NCBI GenBank assembly: GCA_017307165.1
Contig: JAFKGK010000003.1
Coordinates: 310,001-374,000 of the forward strand
DNA length: 64,000 nt
Direction of reading: 5' to 3'
Origin: Candidatus Melainabacteria bacterium
GTDB lineage: Bacteria > Cyanobacteriota > Vampirovibrionia > Obscuribacterales > Obscuribacteraceae
Numbering within the stretch: position 1 is the first letter of the stretch; each line of letters opens with the position of its first letter. Below the pieces are notes generated by a model. The model did no database searches and was not told where the DNA came from. It was given only the letters and a program-made list of their open reading frames with translations. Positions 45,954-58,900 of this stretch are shown here, in pieces. Position numbers and translations under genes: made by a program.

Positions 45954-46101
45954 TGGGAACCTGCCAGTTAGGATGGGGAGAAATGTCCATGAGCAGAACT
46001 ATCCGCACTGTCCGAAAATTGGACACGGTAAAAATTAAATGCAATCTGGGTACATCTATTTATGTTGACGAATTTTGGCTAACTTTGACTGAGATATTGA
46101 T

Positions 46102-49100
46102 ATGGCGACCGATAGAGAGATAGCTCCCATACACAAACCAGCGGCCGCCGTCGATGATCAGGCTAACGCACAAGCGCAGGCAGGTCAGACCGATCGCAAT
46201 ACAGCCAATGCTGGAGATAAGCCTGGGACTGGGCGCTTGCCAGAAGTTGTCGAGGGTATGCCAGCAGCAGATGCCTTCAGGCAGCAGGTCGGCTTTGATG
46301 CTCCTGTGCCTGACGCCAAAATGAGGGGTGAGGTAATCGCCCAATTTGCAAGAGCCTCAACTCCTACACCCATAGCCAAAGAAGCAGTTTTTAAAAATCC
46401 TGATGGTTCTGGTAATCTCACTGGGGTCACTACCACCAATAGAGATGGAACAGTATCTTTTGTCACCTTTAAGCCTGGTGAAAAACCTGTTATCTATGAG
46501 GTTCAGGGCACGGGCCCTAACGCCAGGCTCCAATTACAGACTATGGAAAATTTTGGCACTCGCAATCGGTCAGTGCCCCCCGGCGAGTCTGATAACAAAG
46601 CTGCCGTGCCTTCGGCGATGTTTAAAACGCCAGGCGATACCCTTACTGGTGCAAATATCCGTGAAAATCTGACTCGAACTGCTGTACAGCCCGCCGTTCA
46701 ACCAACTGCGGAGGTCGCCAACACTCGCAGCGTGGTGCCGCCTGCCAAAGCCAATGAGGTGCAGACCCCGGCCGTAACACCTGGCCAACTACCGCAGATG
46801 AGCCAACCCCTTACGATAAATCAGGCCAATCAACCTGGCGTGTTGGCTGGAAGGTCCGAGTTTAAAACCGATACAATCTCAGGTGCGCCTTTTAAGTTGC
46901 CTGATGTGGTAGCCAATAACCCAAATGTTCAGAATTCTTTCAACCCTGCTACTCATAGGCAGGGGGATGCGATCAATCTCAATCCGGGTGCGCCGGTTAA
47001 GCCCAATGTAGATGTAAATACCGGTCAGCCTGTCAAGCCCAATGTAGATCTAAATGTCGGCCAGCCTGTCAAGCCTAATGTAGATATCAATGCCGGTCAG
47101 CCGTTCAAGCCTAATGTAGATATCAATGCCGGCCAGCCTTTCAAGCCTAATGTAGATATCAATGCCGGTCAGCCGTTCAAGCCTAATGTAGATGTCAATG
47201 CCGGCCAGCCGTTCAAGCCTAATATAGATATCAATGCCATGTTACCGGCAAAGGGCAATGTAGATGTCTCGTTCAAGCCTGGAGATTTGCCTCAAGTCAG
47301 AGTTGGAGATTTGAGTCCATTTAAGCCTGGTGACAGCCCGGGCATTAGGCAAGATCTATCCCAAATGCTCAGAAACCCTGGGGACATGCAGGCTAATCTG
47401 CAAAATATTGCTTTGATATTGGCTATGCGAAGTCAGGAAGGGCGAGCTCCTGGTATTACAGGTGATACTACTATCAAGCCTGCACAAGCTCTAGAAGAAC
47501 TAGCGCTGAGACTTAAAGACATGAATATGACTCTAAAACCTGGCGATAAACCAGGTGCGGAGTTTGTGGTTAGATTTGAGGGGACCAGATCCGAGATAGG
47601 CAAGGGTTTGCCTGATCTTGGTGCCAGATTTGGTGCTGATGGCAAACTCGAGATCAAAACCGATAGCAAAGCCGAAAATAAAGTCGACTCAAAAGATGCA
47701 AAGCCTGAAAACATTGTCACTAAGCGGGAGATAGAAGAGCAAAAATCCGGTATCAAATCTGATCTTAAAGCGGATTCTAAACTCGACGGCTCGCTCGATA
47801 ATAAGGACATCAAACTCGAATCTAAAATTGACACTAAGAATGATCCCAAACTTGACTCCGCAACAGAATCAAAATTGGATTCTAAAATTGGCGTAAAAGT
47901 TGATATTAAGACAGAGACTAAAGCAGAGTCCGAAGTCAAAAACGAGAATAAAAGCGGTTCTAAACCCGATATTAAACCCGATTCGGATCAGCATACTGAA
48001 AGCAAATCAGATAGGCGTCCTGAGTCTATCGCTGACAAAATTGGACGTCCAGACAAACAAGAGCCTGGCGAAAGACCGGAGCTTCATGTACCAAATTCAT
48101 TTGAGATCGACCACGAAGGTGTAAAATCCGAGACGCCGATTGCTGATGGTCGGCACTCCGATAGGACCGAAGGCAAACTGCCGGACGAAAAAGAAAAAGG
48201 ACGCGAAGCTGAAGAGCGTGAAGAAGAAGATCGAGTCAGAAATGCAGCAATAGCAGCGTTGATAGCCGTTAAAAAGAAACAGCAGCAAGAGGAAAAGGAA
48301 AATCTTTTGCAGAACGATAAGAGCAAAAAGGACGAAGACAAAAGAAGGCGCTATGTCGTCAAAGAGAAAGACACGCTGGAGACGATCGCCAAAAAGCAAT
48401 TGCGCGACATAAGACTGGCGGCACTCATCTATGAGATTAACAAGCATATGCTGCCCGTTCGTCTCGAGAAAGGCAAGCAAATCATTGAGCCTCGCCCGGG
48501 TAGCTCAATCTGGTTACCTTCCGAATCAGAAATCAAAGAATTTAGAAGTCGTCTTTATGCGGCTCCAAAATCGGGCTCGAGCATCTTGCAACAATCGAAT
48601 GCGCTCAAGACTAAACAGTCCGCCGAAGAAGAACTCGATAGCCGATTTGGAGATAATTGGGATGGTTCTGCCAAGATCTCTGCTGGCATGCTGGGCGCCG
48701 CTGTGGCAAAAAATCAAAATCGGCGCGCCAATATCGAAAAAATACTTGGTCCTATGGGCACCAAGCCTACCGATAGCTCGCGTATTAGATACATCGTCCG
48801 CCTCAGTGATACTCTCGATGGTGTCGCCGCAAAACATCCTGCTATCAAAGATGCAGAGATGTGGCCATTGATAGCTCGACTAAATCAGCTCTCCGAAGAT
48901 GAGGACGAAGACGGCAAGCCTCTTGCCGAATTGCGTCGCGGTATGGTTTTGACTCTGCCTCTACCGCAAGAGATCGAACTCTACAAAAATCCACCTCTCG
49001 ATTTTTCTGCCGATGCAGAATCGGATGACATTTCAGATGAAGAAAGTCGTCCTGAGCTGACGGGTGCCACTAATAGTGGTGATTCCATTACAACCATTCT

Positions 49101-49740
49101 CTCTCGCTCCAATACTGTTTCTATGTCTCCCGTAGTTGATGACGAGCAACTCACTGTTGTCTTGCCTCAAGCCAATGTGCCGACTATCAATCTCGAACCC
49201 GTTAAAAAAACGCCTGTCATTCCAGTACCAATGCCCCTTGCCAGTCCCTCATTAAGTGCTCCGGCTTCGCCTCCTGCTGCTCTCCCTACTCCAAGCGTTA
49301 CATCGACTCCTGCACCTGTTGCGCCTGCCGAGCCTCGACCCAAAGAAGTCGCTACTTCTGATGTTTTGCCAGCAGTGCCTACAAGGCCCATGCAACCGGT
49401 CGTGAGTTTGCTTGGACCGCCGCAGAACGTCGGCGGTCGTCTCATCTGGAATCTCGATGCTAGTGTCCGATTGGTAAAATCTTCCATCAATTGGGATAGC
49501 ACGATTGGGGTATATCGCAGTCAGCTAGAACTACTGCTATCCGGCACCTGGTATCCGGTTGTGTTTTATGAGGTGATGGCGGACTCTTCAACCAGGCACG
49601 AGTTTGCTCCAGGTAACCGCAAACGGTCGGTTCGTATCGATTTGCCACCTGTGGCAGTCCAGGAAATGTCGGACAACGACTTGCTAGCCAATTGGCGCGG
49701 ATACTGCCAGCGATACGTTAGTCAGCTGCCACCTGCTTGA
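46102..49740 (+). CDS. Large LysM protein with 12-residue repeats
   Basis: 1212 residues, no signal peptide visible. Order: an N-terminal region with a beta-like segment (about 85-150), a Pro/Thr/Val-rich linker, seven repeats of GQPxKPNVDxNx (296-379), a Lys/Asp/Glu/Ser-rich low-complexity block (about 515-640) and a charged coil (about 690-740). Two LysM-like domains follow (about 748-815 RYVVKEKDTLETIAKKQL; about 894-955 RYIVRLSDTLDGVAAKHP), then a Pro-rich linker. A conserved C-terminal domain (about 1100-1212) contains GTWYPVVFYEV, RHEFAPGNRKRSVRIDLPPVA and WRGYCQRY. The LysM pair and end domain match the next gene. It is probably an envelope or surface structural protein. Confidence 0.85.
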   Translation: MATDREIAPIHKPAAAVDDQANAQAQAGQTDRNTANAGDKPGTGRLPEVVEGMPAADAFRQQVGFDAPVPDAKMRGEVIAQFARASTPTPIAKEAVFKNPDGSGNLTGVTTTNRDGTVSFVTFKPGEKPVIYEVQGTGPNARLQLQTMENFGTRNRSVPPGESDNKAAVPSAMFKTPGDTLTGANIRENLTRTAVQPAVQPTAEVANTRSVVPPAKANEVQTPAVTPGQLPQMSQPLTINQANQPGVLAGRSEFKTDTISGAPFKLPDVVANNPNVQNSFNPATHRQGDAINLNPGAPVKPNVDVNTGQPVKPNVDLNVGQPVKPNVDINAGQPFKPNVDINAGQPFKPNVDINAGQPFKPNVDVNAGQPFKPNIDINAMLPAKGNVDVSFKPGDLPQVRVGDLSPFKPGDSPGIRQDLSQMLRNPGDMQANLQNIALILAMRSQEGRAPGITGDTTIKPAQALEELALRLKDMNMTLKPGDKPGAEFVVRFEGTRSEIGKGLPDLGARFGADGKLEIKTDSKAENKVDSKDAKPENIVTKREIEEQKSGIKSDLKADSKLDGSLDNKDIKLESKIDTKNDPKLDSATESKLDSKIGVKVDIKTETKAESEVKNENKSGSKPDIKPDSDQHTESKSDRRPESIADKIGRPDKQEPGERPELHVPNSFEIDHEGVKSETPIADGRHSDRTEGKLPDEKEKGREAEEREEEDRVRNAAIAALIAVKKKQQQEEKENLLQNDKSKKDEDKRRRYVVKEKDTLETIAKKQLRDIRLAALIYEINKHMLPVRLEKGKQIIEPRPGSSIWLPSESEIKEFRSRLYAAPKSGSSILQQSNALKTKQSAEEELDSRFGDNWDGSAKISAGMLGAAVAKNQNRRANIEKILGPMGTKPTDSSRIRYIVRLSDTLDGVAAKHPAIKDAEMWPLIARLNQLSEDEDEDGKPLAELRRGMVLTLPLPQEIELYKNPPLDFSADAESDDISDEESRPELTGATNSGDSITTILSRSNTVSMSPVVDDEQLTVVLPQANVPTINLEPVKKTPVIPVPMPLASPSLSAPASPPAALPTPSVTSTPAPVAPAEPRPKEVATSDVLPAVPTRPMQPVVSLLGPPQNVGGRLIWNLDASVRLVKSSINWDSTIGVYRSQLELLLSGTWYPVVFYEVMADSSTRHEFAPGNRKRSVRIDLPPVAVQEMSDNDLLANWRGYCQRYVSQLPPA
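46987..47238 (+). repeat. Seven tandem 36-bp repeats inside the large LysM gene
   Basis: Seven in-frame copies of a 36-bp unit encode GAPVKPNVDVNT-type 12-mers (consensus GQPFKPNVDINA). Units 4 to 7 differ only at a few third positions and at Phe/Val and Ile/Val, so the array looks recently expanded. Confidence 0.95.
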
Positions 49741-49759
49741 TTAATAGTGTAAGCCAACA

Positions 49760-49775
49760 CATTTAATATTAAATG
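49760..49775. promoter_or_regulatory. Perfect 16-bp AT palindrome upstream of the giant gene
   Basis: CATTTAATATTAAATG is a perfect palindrome 126 bp before the GTG start of the giant gene. It could be a regulator-binding site; no factor can be named from the sequence. Confidence 0.4.
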
Positions 49776-49817
49776 ACCAGGGTTTCGGAGCTCTTGCGCC
49801 GAAATTATCACTTTATG

Positions 49818-49849
49818 TTGTCTGAAATACAGAGTTTTCGCATATATAG
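49818..49849 (+). promoter_or_regulatory. Candidate promoter of the giant gene
   Basis: TTGTCT (49818-49823) lies about 18 bp before an AT-rich CATATATA element (49841-49848). This is a loose -35/-10 pair, about 50 bp before the GTG at 49901. Confidence 0.3.
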
Positions 49850-49900
49850 ACTTATATTAATAGGGTTTCACATTTGCCTTCGATGCAGGTCTAGATCTCA

Positions 49901-52900
49901 GTGACTCAACCGACTCCAGAAAATCAAAAAGAAGATGAGAAGGTCAAACCAGCCGAGGCCAAGGCTGAAAAAGCTGTTGTCACCCCTGAGGCTCGTCTGG
50001 CTACTGCATCGGAAAGCACTCATAGCGAAGTTTATAGCAGCAATGCCGTGCCTGTAGCCAAAATCGAAGGCAACGCCAAAACTGATCTAGTCAAATCTTA
50101 TGAAGGCAAGAAAGCCGCAGACTTTGTTTTGACCGATAATCCCGATGCCAGTGCTGCCGTGGTAAAGCCTGCAGATAAGCCCTCCGAAGTTAAGGCTGCC
50201 GATAAGGCTGTAGACAAGCCCTCCGAAGTTAAGGCTGCCGATAAGGCTGTAGACAAGCCCTCCGAAGTTAAGGCTGCCGATAAAGCTGTAAACAAAGCAT
50301 CCGACGATAAGTCTGGGAAAACCGATTCGGGCGATGTCATCACTAAAAAGCCTGCTGTGGCTACTGATGGTCCCACTGACTTCTTTGATGCCGAGGCAAA
50401 ATCAGCTCAAATGAGCAAGGCAGAAAGCACTGCAAAGGTTGAGGCTCAGCAGGACTTTAGCCCCCCTGGTTCGGAAATTGTTAAAACTGAGAGTCAGACG
50501 AAACTCTCTATGACGGATGCAGTTGTCGGCGATAAAGCAGCGCCAGCGGTGCAGGAAAAAGTAGTAGCAGACACAACGCCAGTCGATACAAAGTCAGTCG
50601 ATACAACGCCTGCCAACTTTCCTCCCAGCGACACTAACAAAATTGGTAACGGTAAAAATAACTTTGACTTTGAGCCACCGCCCATGGCCGGTGGCAGTGC
50701 TCAAGCGAACGATAAGCCGGTTGACGCAAAAACAGAAACTAAGCAAATAGCCGAAAAGCCAGTTGTCGCCGCTGCCGATCCGGTTTTTGATACAAGCAAT
50801 CCCATGCGAGACAAGGCCGGGCGCGTTACCGATACGATGAACTCACATGGCGAGGTTACGCATTATATTTATGATGCTAAGGGGCAGATCCGCGAGATCC
50901 AGACCCCAAAAGGCAGCATCAAAAAAAATGCAGATAATACCTGGACTGGTCCAGAGGGCACTTATGATTCGATAACCGTAAATCAGACCAATGCCGACGT
51001 GATCGGCAAGTCAAAATCCGGTGAGATTTCGGTTTTTAATGCTAGTGGCGCCAAGACCATCTTCAAATCCGATGATAGCGGCTGGAATTACAATGCTGAT
51101 GGTCAACTCACCAGTATCGATAGAGTCACCGGTAAGGTCACCAAGGACGCAAATGGTGTACCAGTCACAGAAAGCCGCATTCAAACCAATAAGTTTGAAT
51201 ACACCGATGGTTATATCAGTAAAATGGAAACGCCTAAAGGTGCGTTTTCGCTGGACAAAGACGGCAATATAATCAACCAGTATGTCAAGGATGCTCAAGG
51301 CGGAGACTGCTGTTTACCAGTCGAAAACACCCAGTTTGCTAAGGCCAAGTTTGATGCCACCACAGGAGCCATCACTCTCGAAAATGCTCCGGATGCCAAT
51401 GGCAAGACCTATAAAGAAGTCTACAATGCCAATGGATCAAACGAAGTACACAAGGCTGATGGCAGTGTCTCGATCAAATCCTGGGATGGTCGATTTACTT
51501 CAATCACCGATGCTCCTCCCTCGACTAACTCGATCAAGTACGAGTATGCCAATGGTGCATTGTCCAAGATCACCACTCCTTCCGGAGAGTACACCGTCAA
51601 GGACGGTACTATCCAAAGTGCGGACAAATCGATTTCTGGACATGCCGTATCTATTTCGGCTGATGGTCGCACCATCAATTTTGTCGATGGGCAGAGTAAT
51701 ACCAATGCGTTGCGTTTAGACGGTACGCGCGTGGTCAACGAAACCTATGGCAACAAGATGTATACGTTTGACAAGGACAATCGTATGACTCAGATCAACG
51801 ATTGCACTGATGGTTCTGTCTTGACCTTTGCCTACGATCAAAATGGCAAGCTGACCCAGTTGACCAATAAGGATGGTACTTGGACAAGAGAGAGTGAAAT
51901 AGGGACATCGGGTGCCGCTACCTGGAAAAACGTCGAAACCGGTAGGCTTTGGGAAGGTAGCGTCTCCACAGATGGTGGCGTCTACAAGTTTAGCAATTAT
52001 ACTGCCGACCTCTCCAAAGTAACCAAGGATCTCAACGGCCTGCCAATAGAGGTGACAGCCGCTGGGGGCCAAACTTACAAATATCAGCGTGACGATCAGG
52101 GCAATATCGTCGCCATGCAATATGCGTCTGATGGCGTCAATTTTAAAAATCTACAGATGCCAGATACCGCAATTAAGCTCGATGATAAGAGCATGCCTAC
52201 TACCAAGGCTAAAGATGGCAGTGTCACCACCTACGATGTTAATGGCACCTTTACCACTCTTGATACTAAGGGTCATACCATTGCATATTCCGATCAGGCT
52301 GGTTCTGTTTACAAGTTTGACAATAAAGGCAATCTTACTGAGCTCAACACCAAGGATTACACCCTTCAAAAGGGTGAGGATAATGTATGGTCCAAGACGA
52401 CCATAGGTTCTGATGGCCAACCGGTCAAAGATGCCAATTTCAATTTTAAAGGCACCATCAGCGTAGATTCGGATAGTAGCACGCAGGTTTGGAAGTCCGC
52501 CGACGGCAAGACCACTGACATCAAGTTTGCAAATAATGACTATGCAACTTTTGTCAAATCTGATGACGGCAAATCGACTCAAATCTCTAGCTCGATAAAT
52601 GGAAAAGTTTCCGAGCATACCTACAATAGCACTGGAGATATTACTCTCAATGCGGCTGGGCAACCGGAAATTCGCGAAAATCGAGGTGGCAAAGAAATAG
52701 TCACCACCATTCAAGATGGGGGTAAATGGTCTACCGTCGATGCTTCGTCTGGCAAATTGCTCGCAACCAGCGATGGTAATGTCATCTACAAATTTGATGA
52801 TAGTGGTAAGGTCAAATCCGTACTTTCCAATAATACTTTGCTCGAGCGAGATGCCAATGGCAACTGGCTTACTTACAATGTGGATGCAACAACCAAGGCC

Positions 52901-55900
52901 AAGACACTCAATGACAAGGCTACCGTCTTTAACGGCACCCTGGATCTTGATACGTCCACTTTCAAACAGACCTGGACTACGGCAGATGGCAAGCAAGTAT
53001 CAATAAAAAATCCCAACGGCGTCAGCGAAGATACGGTGTTAGGCGCCAACAATCAGGTCTTACATCGGGTGGTGACATATCCTGATGGATCAAAAATAGA
53101 GTCCAATTTTTCCGATGCTGGTGTCAAAGTAAATGAGATCCAGCGAGATGCCAGTGGGCGTATTACATCTGTTTCTGATGCTCAGCGCAATACAATGAGT
53201 ATCAGCTACGATGCCAACGGCAAGATCGCTTCAGTCGTAGAAGGCGGTCACAAAGTAGCTATACCTGCTGGCTCCGAAGCCAAGCTCAATGCAAACGGTT
53301 CTGTGTCCTACTCCACAGCAAGCAGCACCATCACGCTGAGGCCTGATGGCAAGTCTGTGTACAACAAGGCAGATGGATCAGTAACCATATTTGATACCAA
53401 TAACCAAATCAAGTATGTGGTCGGCGGTCGCGCCCCAAGTGTAAGCGTTGGGTCTAATGGTCTGGATAGTGCCACCAATAGTAGTACTGCTGTCAAAAGT
53501 GGTGCTGATGCAGTAGGTAAGGTCACTGCTCCTTCCAATCAAAATCCCCTGCAAAATAATGCCCAAACTGCTGGAGGAGATAGGCCTGTCGTCAACGCAC
53601 CGTCCAAAGGCGAAACTGGTGGTTTAACGCCACCGCCGCTCACTGGAGATAATCATGCTAAACCGGTTACCAGCACAGCCGATGCTAAACCCTCTAATGG
53701 TGCGATCGATGCCAAACCAGCTGATGCACGCCCTGCCGACAAGCCTATGGAGGCTGCAAAAGCTGGTGATAACGCCGCTGTGCCTGCCACTGGCATAGTT
53801 GCTCAGCATCCAGCCGATGCCAATAAGTCTGCAAGCCAGCCCCAGGTGACCCTAGACAACAATCAATATCGCAATGTCGCATTGTCTGCCGACAAAGCCA
53901 ATGGCACTGTCATCAAGACTGAGACCCTGACCCAGTCTGCAGCTGAGAGACAGACTCAGCAAGTGGCTCAACAACAGCAAATACAGCAGCAACAGGTCCA
54001 ACAACAAGCTCAACAACAACGAGCTGAAGTTGTTACTCAACAATCTAAGGAGGTTGTTGTCTCGACGCCTTCTAGTAGTAGCGCTGTCAATACCGGCATT
54101 GTTAACTCGAGCGTGATCAATCAAAATGCAAATAATGTCCAGCAGGCGCAAGCAATAAAAGAAGTGCAGCAGACTCCTACCGCAAATAGAGAAGTCCAAC
54201 CAACTCCGAGTATTCCAACACCAGTGGTCAGAGAGGTGCCTGTAGTAAGCACACCGACTGTGACGCAAACAAAAGAGGTCGTCCCTAGCTCTACTCCAAC
54301 CGGTGCTAACAACAACAATCCTGTGGTTGTGGCGACGACTGCGGTGGTTTCTGGTCGTGAGGGGATGGCACAGGGACCATCTCTACAATCCGCTCAGCCA
54401 TTAAGTAGTATGGCAAGAGATGCGGTGACTGGAGGTCCGAGCGGCAGTGCACAAACTCGTGATGCAGTTGTTTCAGGCAGTGCCCCAGTTCCGGGCAAAG
54501 ACGCTGTCGCCGTTAGTACTGGCAGCGCACCCCGCGATACCGCGCCTGTTAACACAGGTAGTGCACCTCGCGATTCGGCCCCCGTTAATACAGGTGGTGC
54601 TCCGAGAGACGTTAGTCCTGCCAGCGGTACTTCGCAAGCTACGACTTCCCGAGATGCCTCCTCAGTAGCTCCAGTTGCAAAAGATTCGGCGGTGGCAGTG
54701 CCTGGCAAAGATGGCGGGGCTCCCAGAGATACTGCTGGAGCAAATGCTACCAATCCGGCAAATCCTGCGGTCGCAAGAGATACCACAACAGGTGCCGTAG
54801 TCGGTGGTACCAAGGATGCTGGTCCGGCCACTACTAGAGATGCCTCAGGAGCGACGATTGGAAAGGATGGCACCACTTCAGCCATTCGTGATACCAATAT
54901 CGGTGCCAGTGCTCCTGGTGCACTTGCCAGAGATGCGCAAGGCGGAGCAAGAGGCGAGAAAGTGGATGCCGCAGCATCCAAAGCAGTACAACAAGATGCT
55001 AGACCGGTTGGCGAGTCTGCCAAAAATTTGCCACAAGATAGTACACGCCCTACTAGCAATGCACCTGCTGCAGGAGTCGGTGGGGTATTGGGCGAGTCCG
55101 TCAAGCCTGTACAGGAGGCCAGGGGACAAGTCGGGCAGGTTGTGCAGCAGGGAGGGGTAGTACTCCATCGAGAATCGCCAAGCAGTGGTTCAACTGATAC
55201 TCGTGTCGTCGCCGATGGCAAAACTGCTACTCCTCAATCGGCAACGACGAGCGGCGGCACAATAGCTGGCTCCGCTAGCACTGGCCATAATCAAAACGCC
55301 ACTACTGGCAGTAATGCGCAGAATGCAGCCACCACAGGGCAAATCCAAGGTGGAGCGCACACGGCCGGTCCTATCAATTTGCCAAATGTTCAGGTCGTAC
55401 AAAACCAAGGGCAGAACCAAAATCAAAGTGTCGGTCACCAATTGCCGCAGCAGAGTGCTGGTGGTACGGTGCTTGGTAATAATGGACAAGTCCAGGGCAA
55501 TGCTGGCACTCAACAAAGTGCAGGCCAAAGTCATGCTGGTCAAAGTGCTACTGGTAATGATCCGCATCATGCGGCTGGCACCGTCAATAGCTCGGCAAAC
55601 ATGCCCAATCAGTTGCCACAGCAAGGTACAGCAGGTCAAACAGGTGTAAATCTGGGTGCTGGAGCGGGTAGCCAAGGTGGCGCAGGCAATCAATCACAAG
55701 CTGGACATAGTGCAAATGGTCAAGGTCAAGTTGCTCAAGCCAGCCAAGGCAACAATGTCGGCAATGCACTCCCGCAACAAGGTTCTGCTGTTCATGCTAG
55801 TGGCGGGGCCGTCGGACAGGCCAATGCCGGACAAGTAGCAAACGCAAATGGACCTGCTGGATCCAATATTGCAGGAAGTACGGCGGGACATGGCGGTACT

Positions 55901-58900
55901 ACAAGTAGTGCTCAGCAAATTGGCAACAGTGATCCACATAATGCAAATCCAAATGCAAATGCTAGCGGAAATGCAAATAATCAGGGTCATTCTGTTAATG
56001 CAACTGCTGGTCAGACATCCACTGGAGCTAATAGCCAAGGTCATACCCTACCAGGCAACCAAACCAATCAAGGTGCCAATGCGGGCAGTACGCTACCGCA
56101 ACAAGGCTCGACTGGTCATGCCAATGGCGGGGCTGTTGGGCAGCCAAATGGTGGACAAACAGCCTCTGTGACGGGCTCCTCTGGTTCCAATCTTACAGGC
56201 ACCGGGACCGGTCATAATGGTAATAGTGGTCAGAGCGCCAATAATGATCCAAATAGCTCAAGTACAAATAATCATGGGCATACTACCGCTGGCACCAATA
56301 GCCAGGGGCAAGTAGCACAAGGCAATCAGCCAAATAACGGCAATAGTAGTGGCAATGCGTTGCCGCAACAAAGCACGACTGGTCATGCCAGTGGGGGAGC
56401 TGTAGTTCAGGGTAATACAGGACAAACAGCAAACTCCAATGGACAGGTTGGTTCAAATGCTGCAGGTAATACAGTCAGCCACCCTGCCACTACTGGTACT
56501 ACTGGCAGTACTACGTCAAGCGGCAATAGTGAACCTAATAATGCCAATGCCGGCACTAGTGCAAATAGTCCTGGACATAATGCGGGAGCCCCTGGCGGGC
56601 AGGCCAGTACTGGTCAGGGAGTCAATAGCCAGGGCCCTGTCGTGCAAGGAAGTCAGACCCAGACCCCGCAAGGCAATAACGCTGGCACTCTGCCGCAACA
56701 AGGTACGGTTGGCACTGGCAGCGGTGGAGCTGTTGGACAGACAAACGCAGGTCAAATAACAAACGCAAATGGACCTACTGGATCAAATACTCCGGTCAAT
56801 GCGAATGGTCATACCAACCAAAGCGCTGCAAATGATCCTGGCAATATTAGTACGGGTTCGCACGGGACGCAGAGTGGTCCGATCGCTGGTCAAACCAATG
56901 CAGGTTCTACAGGCAGTACGTTGCCACAACAAAGCGTGGGCAATGGTTCGACCAATGCTTCTGCCAATGCTGCTGGCCACTCGGCCGGTGGAGTTGCGGC
57001 GTCAGCCACGGGAAATCAAGGCAACAATACCTCAAATACCTCGCCTCAGTCTGTTGGGCCGAGCGCATCAGGCAGCAAGAGCGATCCAGCAGCAGGTGGT
57101 AATGCTGCCAGTGGTGGCTCTGGATCTGGTGGTGGCAATGGCGCTGCGGCTGGATCTAGCGGTGGCGGTCATGGCCAAGGTCAAGGGCAAGCAAACGATC
57201 CTCAGACTGGGCAAGCGCCATCCCAAAATGCATCAAATGCTCCGCAGTCTGGTGCAAGTCAACAAAAGCAAGGCAGCACTCCGTCTTCTAGTCATGCAGA
57301 CCCCGCAAATAATGGGCCAGCATCTGCTACAAATACAAGTCAGAGCGGTACGAACCAGCATGATCCGGCTAATGCAAAGCCTATTCCCGCAAACAATAAT
57401 GACCCAGATCACAATACTCCCGTTAAGGGTGGTCAGACGACTCCAGCATCAACTGGTTCGATCCAGTCAGGGGCCAAAACAGCTAATGCTGCCGGTGCTG
57501 GGCAACTGAGCCAATTGGGCAGCAGTGCACAAGGTCCTGCAAACTCAGGTAACAATGGTGTTGTGATGCCCAATGCTGCTCAAGCTGGTGCTATTGCTGG
57601 TGGTGCGATAGCAATGACCGGCAATAGCAAATCTGTCTCTGGCGGAAATGCAAATAACGCCACGCAAAGCGGTATTAATTCAAATGCAAATACGCATGGC
57701 GGCACTCCAAATATTCAAACAAGTGGGATTGCTAATGTCTCTGGTTTGAGCGGCCAGATGCCGGCCAATGTTGTACCGAACAATACTGCTTCAGGCAACA
57801 ACGTTTCCAACAGTACTTCTTCCAATAATAATTTCGTTCCAAATAATTCTGTTTCTAGCACGATTCTTTCTAATACAAATTTCCCAAATACTGTTCAGCC
57901 ATATACTGTTCAGCCCAACTCTCAAATGGCAAATGGCACTGCTTCTGCCAACGTCTCTGCAAGCAGCGTCAATACTCCAATCCACAACCAGCCGTCTGTC
58001 CCAGCTACTGTACCTCAGGTTCCTACTGCTGCAGCAAATGGCTCAGCCATACCTGCATCGTCGCTTCCACCCGTCACTGCTGGCTCTACTACTACTACTA
58101 CTACAGTCGGCGGAGCAATCATACCCCCGGCTCAAACAGTAGTCGATCCTCAAGCACCAGTCGATCCTACGGGGAGTACTCATGTTGCTGGACAGGTTGT
58201 GCCTGCTACAAGCGGTAACCCCGTATCCGATCCCAATAGCAGCAATGCTGATCCCTATTCTGGATCATCTATTGCGCCTGCATCTGCTGCTACTCCAGCT
58301 CCTGATCCCGTCGCATACAACAATGATCCGATCTTCCCGAGCCAGAGCTTTATCGATACTCAAGATCAACCTCGCATCGATGTGGATACCACCCCGTCTG
58401 CGCCTTCATACAATGTCAGCGCAGAACCCACCCACACTGATCAAAATCTCTTGCCGCCAGATGTTCCTCGGGTGGACATTAATGCCAACTCCGGTAGCGG
58501 TATTGCCGACGGTATCGATCACCAATATCTGATTTCTCAGCAAGGACTAGCACAAGCTGAAGAGCGTCAGATCCAGGAGCAGCAAAAGCTGCAGGATCAT
58601 CGCCAATCCGTGGCCGACCAGGACACTCGCTATGAACTAGCCCAAGCCGATATCCTTAAGGCGCAGCAAGAATCACGCGATCGCTACGAGCAAGAGCAAA
58701 AGGATCAGGTCGAGCGTCAGGAGCAAGCCCGTCTTGATCGTGAAAATGTTCGCGAGCTCGAGTTGCAACGTGAAGAAGAAAGACGTCTTGCTCGTGAGAA
58801 AGAGGAGCGCGATCGCCGCCTAGCCGACGAAATGGCGTCTATGCTTTTGATACGACAAAAGGCCGAAGCTGAGGCCAGAGAGCGTGCACTCAAGCAAAAG

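Noticed and set aside
47433..47939. Minus-strand 168-codon Ser/Leu-rich frame in the large LysM gene
   Set aside because: It mirrors the Lys/Asp-rich repeats of the plus-strand gene; composition is an antisense shadow.
54394..55221. Minus-strand 275-codon frame in the giant gene
   Set aside because: It is the antisense of low-complexity repeats and lacks start signals or domains.
55441..56935. CRISPR-like array in the repeats of the giant gene
   Set aside because: The repeats are in frame, diverged, and of 230-330 bp with no short direct repeat and spacer pattern.
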